From contig JABFWM010000134.1 of NCBI GenBank assembly GCA_013362195.1, positions 1-7,486 of the forward strand: 7,486 nucleotides of DNA, given 5' to 3'. The position numbers were made by a program, and so were the translations under genes. Source of the stretch: Acidobacteriota bacterium (GTDB lineage Bacteria > Acidobacteriota > Vicinamibacteria > Vicinamibacterales > 2-12-FULL-66-21). The notes below the pieces were generated by a model. That model saw nothing but the letters and a program-made list of their open reading frames with translations. It ran no database searches and was not told where the DNA came from. This document shows positions 1 to 5,827 of this stretch, in pieces (positions within the stretch are counted from its first letter, which is position 1; every line of letters begins with the position of its first letter).

Positions 1-380
1 GCGCGGTGCTCGAGGCGACGCGCACGGCGCTGCGGCCGGGCGGCGTGCTCGTCGTCAGCACGCCGAACTTCAATGCGCTCTCGCGCCTCGCGCTCGGGGT
101 CGAATGGGCGGTGCTCAATCCACTCGAGCACACCTACTACTACACGGCGTCGACGCTCTGCCGCATGCTCGACTCGTGCGGCTTCCACGATGCGCGGTCG
201 CTCCGCTCGATCGCCGGCCTGCCGATCGAGTCGATGAACTTCCAATCGACGCACGCGCCGTCCGCGCCCCGGACCAGGCTGTATCGCGTCCTGGTCACGC
301 GCCTCGGGGGAGCGCTTGCACCCGCCGTGCGCGCGGCCGGCGCGGCTGACGCGCTGCTGGCGGTTGCCCGGACGCGATGA
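1..380 (+). CDS. SAM-dependent methyltransferase, C-terminal fragment (5' end outside window)
   Basis: This is the last 125 residues of a class I SAM-dependent methyltransferase; the first complete codon is at position 3 and the stop is TGA at 378-380. Seen: LRPGGVLVVSTPN near the fragment start is the post-motif loop and strand (the 'pGG.l.is.Pn' signature of Methyltransf_11/12/23 families). PLEHTYYYTASTLCRMLDSCGF-like spacing follows, which in this family is the 'EH...ft...l..ll...GF' segment before the last strands. The SAM-binding GxGxG motif must lie upstream of the window. Such enzymes in glycan clusters often O- or N-methylate a sugar, or cap a chain, in the cytoplasm; that role is inferred from the epimerase and glycosyltransferase next door. 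The substrate cannot be told. A 100-nt gap separates it from the epimerase gene. Confidence 0.85.
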   Translation, partial: AVLEATRTALRPGGVLVVSTPNFNALSRLALGVEWAVLNPLEHTYYYTASTLCRMLDSCGFHDARSLRSIAGLPIESMNFQSTHAPSAPRTRLYRVLVTRLGGALAPAVRAAGAADALLAVARTR

Positions 381-480
381 TATCGTCGGGAGGATCTACC
401 GGCAGACCACTTCCCATGCGTCAGAGAATCGGTCCGATATCGACGGTGCAGGCGATCGGCGCGCCCGCCAACACGGCGCG

Positions 481-1479
481 ATGACGGCGACGAGCCTCGT
501 CACCGGCGCCGCCGGCTTCATCGGATCGCACGTGACCGACGCCTTGCTCGGGATGGGCCACGCCGTCGTCGGGCTCGACGATCTGAGCGGCGGATTTCGC
601 GAGAACGTCGATCCGCGGGCGACATTCGTCGAGGGCAGCATTCTCGACGTCGCGCTCGTGGACCGGCTCTTTGCCGACCATCGCTTCGACTACGTGTTCC
701 ACCTTGCCGCCTACGCGGCTGAAGGCCTGAGCCATTTCATCAAGCGATTCAACTACACCAACAACCTGATCGGCAGCGTCAACCTGATCAACGCGGCGAT
801 CAATACCGGCACCGTGCGCACGTTCGTGTTCACCTCGTCAATCGCCGTCTACGGGCGGAACCAGGTGCCGATGCACGAGGACCTGGTCCCTGCGCCTGAA
901 GATCCCTACGGCATCGCGAAGTACGCGGTGGAGATGGAGCTGCGCGCGACCGCCACGATGTTCGGCCTCCCCTTCGTCGTCTTCCGGCCGCACAACGTCT
1001 ACGGCGAGCGTCAGAACCTCGGCGATCGGTACCGCAACGTCGTCGGCATCTTCATGAACCAGGCATTGAAGGGCGAGCCGATGACGATCTTCGGCGATGG
1101 CACGCAGACGCGGGCGTTCACCCACGTCGATGACGTCGCGCCGATCGTAGCGCGCTGCATCGAGCGGCCCGAGACATGGGGCCACGCGTTCAATGTCGGC
1201 GCCGACCGCGCCATTAGCGTGAGCGATCTGGCGCGGCTCGTCTCGCGCGAGATGGGCGTGCCCGAACGCATCACTCACCTGCAGGCCCGGCACGAGGTCG
1301 TGGACGCCTACGCGTCTCACGACAAGGTGCGGCGCCTGTTTCCCGACCTCGCCGGCGGGGTGCCGCTCGAAGCCGGTATCGCGCGAATGGCCGCATGGGC
1401 CAGGCGGCACGGCAGCCGCGAGAGCCGGCGCTTCTCGAACATCGAGATTGAGCGCGGCCTGCCGCCCTCATGGCGCTGA
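481..1479 (+). CDS. NAD-dependent nucleotide-sugar epimerase/dehydratase (extended SDR)
   Basis: A 332-residue extended short-chain dehydrogenase/reductase of the UDP-glucose 4-epimerase-like group, cytoplasmic, expected to act on a nucleotide-activated sugar with bound NAD. Seen: Rossmann motif TGAAGFIG (residues 8-15), an acidic LDDLSGG end of strand 2, HLAA, the catalytic set S120 (in TSSIAVYG), Y143 and K147 (YGIAK), then RPHNVYGERQ, and a substrate-domain segment FGDGTQTRAFTHVDD. Length is normal. ATG 481 places the nucleotide-binding motif at the usual distance from the N-terminus. The frame is open further upstream (ATG 316), but that would add about 55 unfamily-like residues overlapping the methyltransferase, so I reject it. 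No good Shine-Dalgarno sequence is visible before 481. The 10-nt overlap with the next gene suggests co-translation. The exact reaction (4-epimerase, 4,6-dehydratase or decarboxylase) cannot be fixed from sequence alone; 4-epimerase-like is my best guess. Confidence 0.9.
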   Translation: MTATSLVTGAAGFIGSHVTDALLGMGHAVVGLDDLSGGFRENVDPRATFVEGSILDVALVDRLFADHRFDYVFHLAAYAAEGLSHFIKRFNYTNNLIGSVNLINAAINTGTVRTFVFTSSIAVYGRNQVPMHEDLVPAPEDPYGIAKYAVEMELRATATMFGLPFVVFRPHNVYGERQNLGDRYRNVVGIFMNQALKGEPMTIFGDGTQTRAFTHVDDVAPIVARCIERPETWGHAFNVGADRAISVSDLARLVSREMGVPERITHLQARHEVVDAYASHDKVRRLFPDLAGGVPLEAGIARMAAWARRHGSRESRRFSNIEIERGLPPSWR

Positions 1480-2861
1480 CGATCCGCTATCAGCACCCGC
1501 CCGGCGTCGCGTCGTCGTTCGTCGAGCGTCCACTGCTGTCGACCGCCGAGGGCGGTTTCGTTGCCGTCGACGAAGGACTCGCGGCATTGTGGCGGGCCGC
1601 GGACGGCCGCACCTTCGACGAATTGGTCGCGGCGCCCGCGCCGCATCCCGCCGTGGATGGGATCGTGCCGGAAGCGCTCGCGTGTCTCTCAGAGGCGGGA
1701 TTGCTGCTGCGTTCATCCGCCTCGGCCGCCGCGGCACCGGACGATGGCGGAGCGGTGTCGGGCGGGCCGCGCGTCACCGCGGTGATCATCGCGAGCGTCC
1801 CTGGCGAACTGACGTGGCTCGCCGACTGTGTCGGCGCGCTGATGACGCAGGACCATCCGACCGACATCCTGGTGGTCGACAACGCCGTCGGCGTGGACAT
1901 GCGGCAGTGGCTCGCGGAGCGCGGGCTTCGCGCGCGCGTGCACAGCCTGGCGCGGCGGACGAACTTCGCCAGCGCGCTCAACGCCGGCTGCGCCGCGGCG
2001 CGCGATGCCGATTACTTCCTGCTGCTCAACGCCGACATGAAGGCGGGCCGCACCTGCGTGCGGCACCTCGTCGAACGCGCCCGCGTCACGCCTGCCTGCG
2101 CGGCGGTTGCGCCGAAGCTCTATCTCTGGCGCGCGCCCGCGTTTCTCAACGGCATCGGCAACCGTGTGCCCGCGTCGGGGTGGGGGACGGACAACGGCAT
2201 CGGACAGCTCGATCTCGCGCAGCTCGACGAGTGGAGCGAGGTGCCGTCGGGATGTTTTGGCGCGCTGCTGGTGTCGGCGTCGGCGGTCCGCGACGTCGGC
2301 CCGTTCGACGAGCGCTACCCGCTCTATTACGAGGACACCGACTGGTGCTACCGCGCGCGCGTGCAGGGGCTGACCATCGCGGCCGCGCCGAAGGCGTTCC
2401 TGTTCCATGCGTTTGGCGCCACGTGGACCGGCGCCGAGCCCACCGAGATGCACCCGCGGAAGCTGGAGAGCGCGGTCATCGGCCAGCTGCTCTTCGGCCT
2501 GAAGGTCGCGACGCCTGAACGCGCCGCGCTGCTGACCCGCAACGCGCTGCGCGACGTGTACATGAACGTCCGCAACGCCGCGAGGCAGCGGAGCGGCAGC
2601 ACGCTCGCCGCTTACGGCCGTGCGGCGGCGCGGACGATCGTCAGGCTGCCGGGCCTGCTCGTCGAGCGGCGCCGCGTGCAGTCGCGCCGACGGGTTGCCG
2701 ACGCGGAGGTCTTCCGCGGCGGCGACGACCTGACGCCGTCGTTCGTCTGGCGGAACCTGCCCGAACTGACGTGCGACATCGTGCGCACGTACTATGTGCC
2801 GCTGATCCGATCGGGGCGGACGCGCCCGCTGGCCGAAGTCCCGGGCGCCAGCAGAAAGTAG
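1470..2861 (+). CDS. Family 2 glycosyltransferase with N-terminal PqqD-like domain
   Basis: A 463-residue inverting glycosyltransferase, probably cytoplasmic or membrane-associated, with no transmembrane segment. Residues about 12-80 look like a PqqD-type winged-helix domain: GGFVAVDEGLAALW, then ADGRTFDELVA, then a helix ending CLSEAGLLL, as in 'G.y..Ln..a..iW..ldG.tt..ela...L.e.GLL'. An Ala/Ser/Gly-rich linker follows (82-99). The GT-A domain covers about 100-310: strand TAVIIAS, VVDN (135-138), the metal/nucleotide site LLLNAD (N187, D189, in place of DXD), and the WbbL-like EDTDWCYRA motif (E288, D289, D291) with the preceding GPFDERYPLYY. The 150-residue tail is basic and helical (RLPGLLVERRRVQSRRR), common in large GT2 enzymes. 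It likely transfers a deoxyhexose such as rhamnose, inferred only from the wbbL-like motifs. ATG 1470 is the first start in the frame and overlaps the epimerase stop (10 nt), suggesting coupling. Confidence 0.92.
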   Translation: MALTIRYQHPPGVASSFVERPLLSTAEGGFVAVDEGLAALWRAADGRTFDELVAAPAPHPAVDGIVPEALACLSEAGLLLRSSASAAAAPDDGGAVSGGPRVTAVIIASVPGELTWLADCVGALMTQDHPTDILVVDNAVGVDMRQWLAERGLRARVHSLARRTNFASALNAGCAAARDADYFLLLNADMKAGRTCVRHLVERARVTPACAAVAPKLYLWRAPAFLNGIGNRVPASGWGTDNGIGQLDLAQLDEWSEVPSGCFGALLVSASAVRDVGPFDERYPLYYEDTDWCYRARVQGLTIAAAPKAFLFHAFGATWTGAEPTEMHPRKLESAVIGQLLFGLKVATPERAALLTRNALRDVYMNVRNAARQRSGSTLAAYGRAAARTIVRLPGLLVERRRVQSRRRVADAEVFRGGDDLTPSFVWRNLPELTCDIVRTYYVPLIRSGRTRPLAEVPGASRK

Positions 2862-2931
2862 GGCATGCGCGTGCCCGTCTATTGCTGCACCGTGGCGGCG
2901 CACGTGAATGGGCCGCGCTTCGGCGACGGAC

Positions 2932-2982
2932 GCGAAAGCGTCGACGACTGTTCCAACCTGCAACAGTCAGGCACGCTTTCGT
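2932..2982. repeat. Nested inverted repeat / long stem-loop
   Basis: The outer arms CGAAAGCGT (2933-2941) and ACGCTTTCG (2973-2981) are perfect 9-bp complements, with a possible extra G-T pair at 2932/2982. Inside, after a symmetric 4x4 mismatch, GACTGTT (2946-2952) and AACAGTC (2962-2968) form a perfect 7-bp stem around a 9-nt loop. The whole makes a 51-nt hairpin about 70 nt after the glycosyltransferase stop. There is no T-run on either side, so it is not a classic intrinsic terminator. It could stabilise or stop the upstream mRNA, act as a protein-binding palindrome, or belong to a small RNA. Confidence 0.7.
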
Positions 2983-3007
2983 AATCGATCGAGCGAAAAA
3001 ACTGCGC

Positions 3008-3049
3008 AGCGGATGAATTTCGCGGCTTCAAGGCGTCGCCGCGTCCGCT
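3008..3049. repeat. Second nested inverted repeat overlapping the promoter region
   Basis: AGCGGA (3008-3013) pairs with TCCGCT (3044-3049), and CGCGGC (3021-3026) pairs with GCCGCG (3038-3043). On the right side the two arms are contiguous; on the left they are split by the 7-nt bulge TGAATTT; the loop is 11 nt. The right arm ends at the first base of the candidate -10 box and the loop covers the -35 position, so this is an operator-like placement. In GC-rich DNA 6-bp arms can arise by chance, so the evidence is moderate. Confidence 0.4.
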
Positions 3050-3054
3050 ACAAT
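3027..3054 (+). promoter_or_regulatory. Candidate sigma70-type promoter for the beta-helix gene
   Basis: TACAAT at 3049-3054 differs from the consensus -10 TATAAT at one base and stands out in GC-rich surroundings. Sixteen nt upstream, TTCAAG (3027-3032) is a weak -35 match (3 of 6). Transcription would start near 3061, giving a leader of about 125 nt before the start at 3189. The position, after a long non-coding gap and before a gene with a good ribosome binding site, supports a separate transcription unit for the two secreted-protein genes. Confidence 0.4.
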
Positions 3055-3178
3055 GATCGTCTCCCCATATTTCGATTCCCTGCTCCGGACAGACCATCGG
3101 TGACGGTGAGCGGGCGACGCGTGTCATAGCGAGCCGCGGCGCCATCCGTCCTCGTCGTGTGAGTTCGGGGCCGGGCTC

Positions 3179-3183
3179 AGGAG
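3179..3183 (+). promoter_or_regulatory. Ribosome binding site that decides the beta-helix gene start
   Basis: AGGAG lies 5 nt before ATG 3189 and 8 nt before the adjacent in-frame ATG 3192. It is the clearest Shine-Dalgarno sequence in the window. It favours one of these two ATG codons over the upstream in-frame GTG at 3159, which would place ten hydrophilic residues before the signal peptide. Confidence 0.75.
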
Positions 3184-3188
3184 TAAAG

Positions 3189-4094
3189 ATGATGGTGAAG
3201 GTCTCTCAGCGCGTGGCAGCAACGGTGATGACGTTCGGGTTGTTATTCGGCGCGGCGGCGACGGCGCACGCGCAGGCCACGCGGACATGGGTCTCCGGTG
3301 TTGGTGACGATGTCAATCCCTGCAGCCGCACCGCGCCGTGCAAAACGTTCGCGGGGGCGATCAGCAAGACCGCAGCGGGCGGATTCATCAGCGTTCTCGA
3401 TCCCGGCGGCTACGGCGCCGTGACCATCACGAAGTCGATTACGATCGACGGCGAAGCCACGCACGCCGGCGTCCTCGCCGCGGGCACCAACGGCATTGTC
3501 ATCAACGGAGCGGGCATCATCGTCAACATCCGCAACCTCACGATCGAGAGCCCGGCCGGGACGCCCGGCATCAGCGGCATCCTCGTCCTGAACGCCGCGG
3601 AGGTCTACGTCGAGAAGTGCTGGATCGGCGGCTTCGGGACCGATGCCGTGGACTTCCGTCCGTCGGCCGGCGGCTACGGGTTCATCGGCGATACGACGAT
3701 CGTGAGCAATGCGGGTGGCGGTATCGTCGTGAATACGGGACGCGTGATGGTCGACAATCTTCACGCCGAGGGGAACGCCAACGGCGTGGTGGTGAACGGC
3801 GGCGCGATCGCGACGGTGCGCGACAGCTATGCGGCCGGCGGCGGCGCCGGCTTCGGCGCGGTCGTCTCGGCGGCCTCGGTGATCAATGTCGAGAACAGCG
3901 TGAGCACCGGAAATCAGTACGGCATCTACGCGGCCAGCGGCGCCACGGTGCGCCTGAGCAACACATCGGTGTTGAGCAATACCGGCCACGGCCTCTACAA
4001 CGACGGCACCGCGGCGATCGTCTCGCTCCAGGGGAACACCGTGGTGGGCAATCCCACGGCAGGCAGCTTCACCTCCACGGTCGTCAAACAGTAA
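3189..4094 (+). CDS. Secreted right-handed parallel beta-helix protein
   Basis: A 301-residue exported protein. Residues 1-28 form a signal peptide: basic K4/R8, hydrophobic core AATVMTFGLLFGAAATA, and an AHA signal-peptidase I site before QA. The mature N-terminus reads RTWVSGVGDD.NPCSRTAPCKTF (C45 and C51 could pair), then AGAISKTAAGGFISVLDPG and VTITKSITIDG, the cap and first coils of a pectate-lyase-like fold. From about residue 101 there are eight turns of roughly 20-26 residues, each opening with a G-[IV]-x-[IV] or similar strand and continuing into a V.V.N or I.N.R.-type strand with Asn/Gly turns. I recognise the RTWVSG..NPCSR opening from hypothetical beta-helix proteins found in acidobacteria and alphaproteobacteria. 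No catalytic residues of known lyases or epimerases are evident, so an enzymatic role is unproven; binding or surface display is equally possible. Start chosen by the AGGAG at 3179. Confidence 0.85.
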   Translation: MMVKVSQRVAATVMTFGLLFGAAATAHAQATRTWVSGVGDDVNPCSRTAPCKTFAGAISKTAAGGFISVLDPGGYGAVTITKSITIDGEATHAGVLAAGTNGIVINGAGIIVNIRNLTIESPAGTPGISGILVLNAAEVYVEKCWIGGFGTDAVDFRPSAGGYGFIGDTTIVSNAGGGIVVNTGRVMVDNLHAEGNANGVVVNGGAIATVRDSYAAGGGAGFGAVVSAASVINVENSVSTGNQYGIYAASGATVRLSNTSVLSNTGHGLYNDGTAAIVSLQGNTVVGNPTAGSFTSTVVKQ

Positions 4095-4133
4095 CGGATC
4101 CGCACGTCACTCGATGTCCGCCGCGAAACGCCC

Positions 4134-4802
4134 ATGACAACGACCATTGTTGCCGTCATTGTCCTGGCGTTCGCGGCGGGCGCTTCGGGGCTGCCCGCGC
4201 CGCCGCTGCGCGTCGAATTCATGGATGGCCGGGTCACGATCGTCGCGACTGACGTGCGTGCCTCCGACATCCTGGTCGAGTGGGGACACGCGGGCGGGAC
4301 GGACGTTCAGGGTACGGACCTCCTCGGCGGGCGCCGCGTCTCGCTGAACGTGCAGAACGCCGACGAATCGCAGACGCTCGAGCAGATCGTCGGGCCATCA
4401 ATCGGGACGATCGCCGCGATGAAGAGTGTGCCGTCGATCGGTTCGCGATTCGCACGCATCATTCTGACGACAGGACCCCGGCCCGTACCGCCGACGGCAT
4501 CGCCGGACGATCCACCGGAAGCGAGATACCAGTACACGCCGGCGCCTGACGTCACCGCGACCAGCGAGATCGTGTTCAGCACGCTGCCCTCGAAGTCGCC
4601 TTCCGCCGCCCCGGCAACCGACGTCCCTGAGGCGGTGTTCGACTACACGGCCCAATTCAAGGGCGCGTCGCTCCCGGCACCGCTGCCCGGCGCGGCTACT
4701 CCGGTCACCGTCCCTGCCGCGGATCCCGAGACGAGATTCCACTACTTCACACCCGACAGGGCGTGGAAGCGGCCTGCCGGATCGACCCGAGGAGGCAGCT
4801 AG
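4134..4802 (+). CDS. Small exported protein with STN-like domain and Pro-rich repeat tail
   Basis: A 222-residue protein of unknown function. Residues 4-19 are hydrophobic (IVAVIVLAFAAGASG) and look like a signal peptide, though with no basic residue before the core. Residues about 25-96 fit the secretin/TonB short N-terminal (STN) pattern: LRVEF.DGRVTIVATDV, then the helix ASDILVEWGHAGG, a 'TDLLGGRRVSLNVQNAD' strand-turn-strand and the helix ESQTLEQIVG. Similar small proteins recur, to my recollection, in Vicinamibacteria-type acidobacteria. The remaining tail is Pro/Ala/Thr-rich and carries three motif copies: PEARYQYT (128-135), PEAVFDYT (165-172), PETRFHYF (198-205). The start is the first ATG after the beta-helix stop in this frame, 39 nt away; the Shine-Dalgarno is poor. 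It likely shares a transcript with the beta-helix gene. Its TAG stop lies inside the CTAG that also ends the opposing gene. Confidence 0.75.
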   Translation: MTTTIVAVIVLAFAAGASGLPAPPLRVEFMDGRVTIVATDVRASDILVEWGHAGGTDVQGTDLLGGRRVSLNVQNADESQTLEQIVGPSIGTIAAMKSVPSIGSRFARIILTTGPRPVPPTASPDDPPEARYQYTPAPDVTATSEIVFSTLPSKSPSAAPATDVPEAVFDYTAQFKGASLPAPLPGAATPVTVPAADPETRFHYFTPDRAWKRPAGSTRGGS

Positions 4803-5827
4803 GAGAGCGCCTTGCGGTGGTGAGCGAGCAGCAGCGGAATGGAAAGCGGCAGGAGCACCGCGGCCGCATAGACCGCGGGGGCCATCAGGCCGGTGCCGTA
4901 ATACAGGAGGGTGAGCGCTGCGGCAAAGGCGGCAAGTGCGCTGTAGAGGATGGTCGTTCGCGCGTGCGTCCAGCCACCCGCGACCAGCCGCTGATAGAGG
5001 TGGGTTCGATGGGCCTGGTGGATGGGCTCGCCGCGTATAGCGCGGCGGACCAGCGTCAATGCCGCGTCGAAGAGGAACGGCGATAGCACGGCCGCCCACG
5101 CGGCGAACGGCAACCGCGACGCACCGTCGCCGCTCGAGAGCACGGCCCACGCGGCGAAGAAAAATCCCAGGAACGTGCTGCCGACGTCGCCCATGAAGAT
5201 GCGCGCCGGCGGCCAGTTCAGGGCGAGGAAGCCCGCCACGCCGCCGCCGGTCAGCGCCATCGCGAGCGCCACGTCAGAACGATCCCGCCATAGCGCCATG
5301 ACGGCAATCGCGGCGGCCGCAATGACGGCCTGACTCGCCGCCAGTCCGTCGATGCCGTCCATGAAGTTGTAGATGTTCGTCAGGAACACAATCCACGCGA
5401 TCGCGACGATGGGCCCCCATGCGCCGAGATGAATCGGCGGGCGTCCCGGAATGACGATCTCGCGACGTACCGCGCCAGACGCGACGACGCCACACGCCGC
5501 TGCCCCCTGCGCGATGAAGCGAACGAGGGCCGGCAGCCCCGATCGATCGTCGATGAGACTGACCAGCGCGAGCGCCGGCGCGGCGATCAGCACCGCCACC
5601 AGCGGGCCCGTGAGCGGGATCCCCAGCAGCACGTCCCCGACGGCGATCGCCGCCGGCACGATGAAGGCGAACCCGATGCCGCCGGCGCGCGGCGTCACGC
5701 GGACGTGAAGGCTCCGCTGGTTCGGCACGTCGGTGAAGCCGAGGCGCGCGGCCGCATGGCGCATCGCGTTCGCGGCGCCGTATGACAGTGCCGCAGTGAC
5801 GACGATGAGCGCGATCGCGGCGAACAT
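4799..5827 (-). CDS. WecA/WbpL-like polyprenyl-phosphate sugar-1-phosphate transferase
   Basis: A 342-residue polytopic membrane protein of the MraY/WecA/WbpL family (glycosyl transferase family 4 of Pfam). It moves a HexNAc-1-phosphate from a UDP-sugar to undecaprenyl phosphate on the cytoplasmic face, which starts assembly of a repeat unit. Seen: VPNQRSLH (34-41) followed by PRAGGIGF, the Mg-binding D93-D94 in LIDDRSG, NIYNFMDGIDGLA (151-163, with D157 and D160), FMGDVGS (211-217), D254 in the late membrane part, and the cytoplasmic His loop IHQAHRTHLYQRL (H270, H273, H276). About ten hydrophobic segments are spread along the length, normal for the family. ATG 5827 shares one base with the upstream TGA (TGATG), so translation is probably coupled to the epimerase. 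The open frame extends to 6094, but that part is Arg-rich shadow of the epimerase gene. Which sugar it uses (GlcNAc, QuiNAc or FucNAc) is unknown; the epimerase neighbour favours a modified HexNAc. Confidence 0.93.
   Translation of the reverse strand: MFAAIALIVVTAALSYGAANAMRHAAARLGFTDVPNQRSLHVRVTPRAGGIGFAFIVPAAIAVGDVLLGIPLTGPLVAVLIAAPALALVSLIDDRSGLPALVRFIAQGAAACGVVASGAVRREIVIPGRPPIHLGAWGPIVAIAWIVFLTNIYNFMDGIDGLAASQAVIAAAAIAVMALWRDRSDVALAMALTGGGVAGFLALNWPPARIFMGDVGSTFLGFFFAAWAVLSSGDGASRLPFAAWAAVLSPFLFDAALTLVRRAIRGEPIHQAHRTHLYQRLVAGGWTHARTTILYSALAAFAAALTLLYYGTGLMAPAVYAAAVLLPLSIPLLLAHHRKALS

Larger units (their letters stand above)
2862..3188 (+). other. Structured non-coding gap before the beta-helix gene
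   Basis: No convincing gene lies in these 327 nt; the short open frames on both strands have no family-like composition, start signal or conserved pattern that I recognise. The gap holds, in order, a nested stem-loop (2932-2982), an A-run (2995-3000), a second nested inverted repeat (3008-3049), a candidate promoter ending at 3054, an inferred leader of about 125 nt, and a strong ribosome binding site at 3179-3183. It divides the sugar genes from the secreted-protein genes. I compared the leader by eye with c-di-GMP-I and fluoride riboswitch consensus patterns and saw no match. Confidence 0.6.

Noticed and set aside
379..442. Two copies of GATATCG in the gap between methyltransferase and epimerase as a regulatory repeat
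   Set aside because: Each is only 7 nt with no further shared sequence or promoter-like spacing; most likely chance.
316..480. An upstream extension of the plus-strand epimerase to ATG 316
   Set aside because: It overlaps the methyltransferase end, adds residues unlike any SDR N-terminus, and the Rossmann motif is correctly placed from ATG 481.
2861..2876. GGGCA/TGCCC hairpin directly at the GT2 stop as an intrinsic terminator
   Set aside because: The stem is only 5 bp, overlaps the stop codon and is followed by GTCTATTGCT, not a T-run.
1713..2963. A 416-residue open frame on the minus strand opposite the GT2 gene
   Set aside because: It is Arg/His/Ala-rich with no recognisable motif, and the plus strand carries a full set of GT2 motifs; typical antisense shadow in GC-rich DNA.
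3243..3989. A 248-residue minus-strand frame, and a 304-residue plus-strand frame from 3338, over the beta-helix gene
   Set aside because: Both mirror the repetitive beta-helix coding sequence and give Asp/His/Arg-rich peptides without domains; the plus-strand frame with signal peptide and ribosome binding site is the real gene.
4092..4136. Stop-codon readthrough joining the beta-helix protein to the STN-like protein, as both are in the same frame
   Set aside because: The stop is TAA, the least leaky, the second protein has its own export signal, and a shared frame occurs by chance one time in three.
4785..4825. A bidirectional terminator at the convergent junction
   Set aside because: Only a 4-bp AGGC/GCCT pairing is visible and there is no T-run on either strand.
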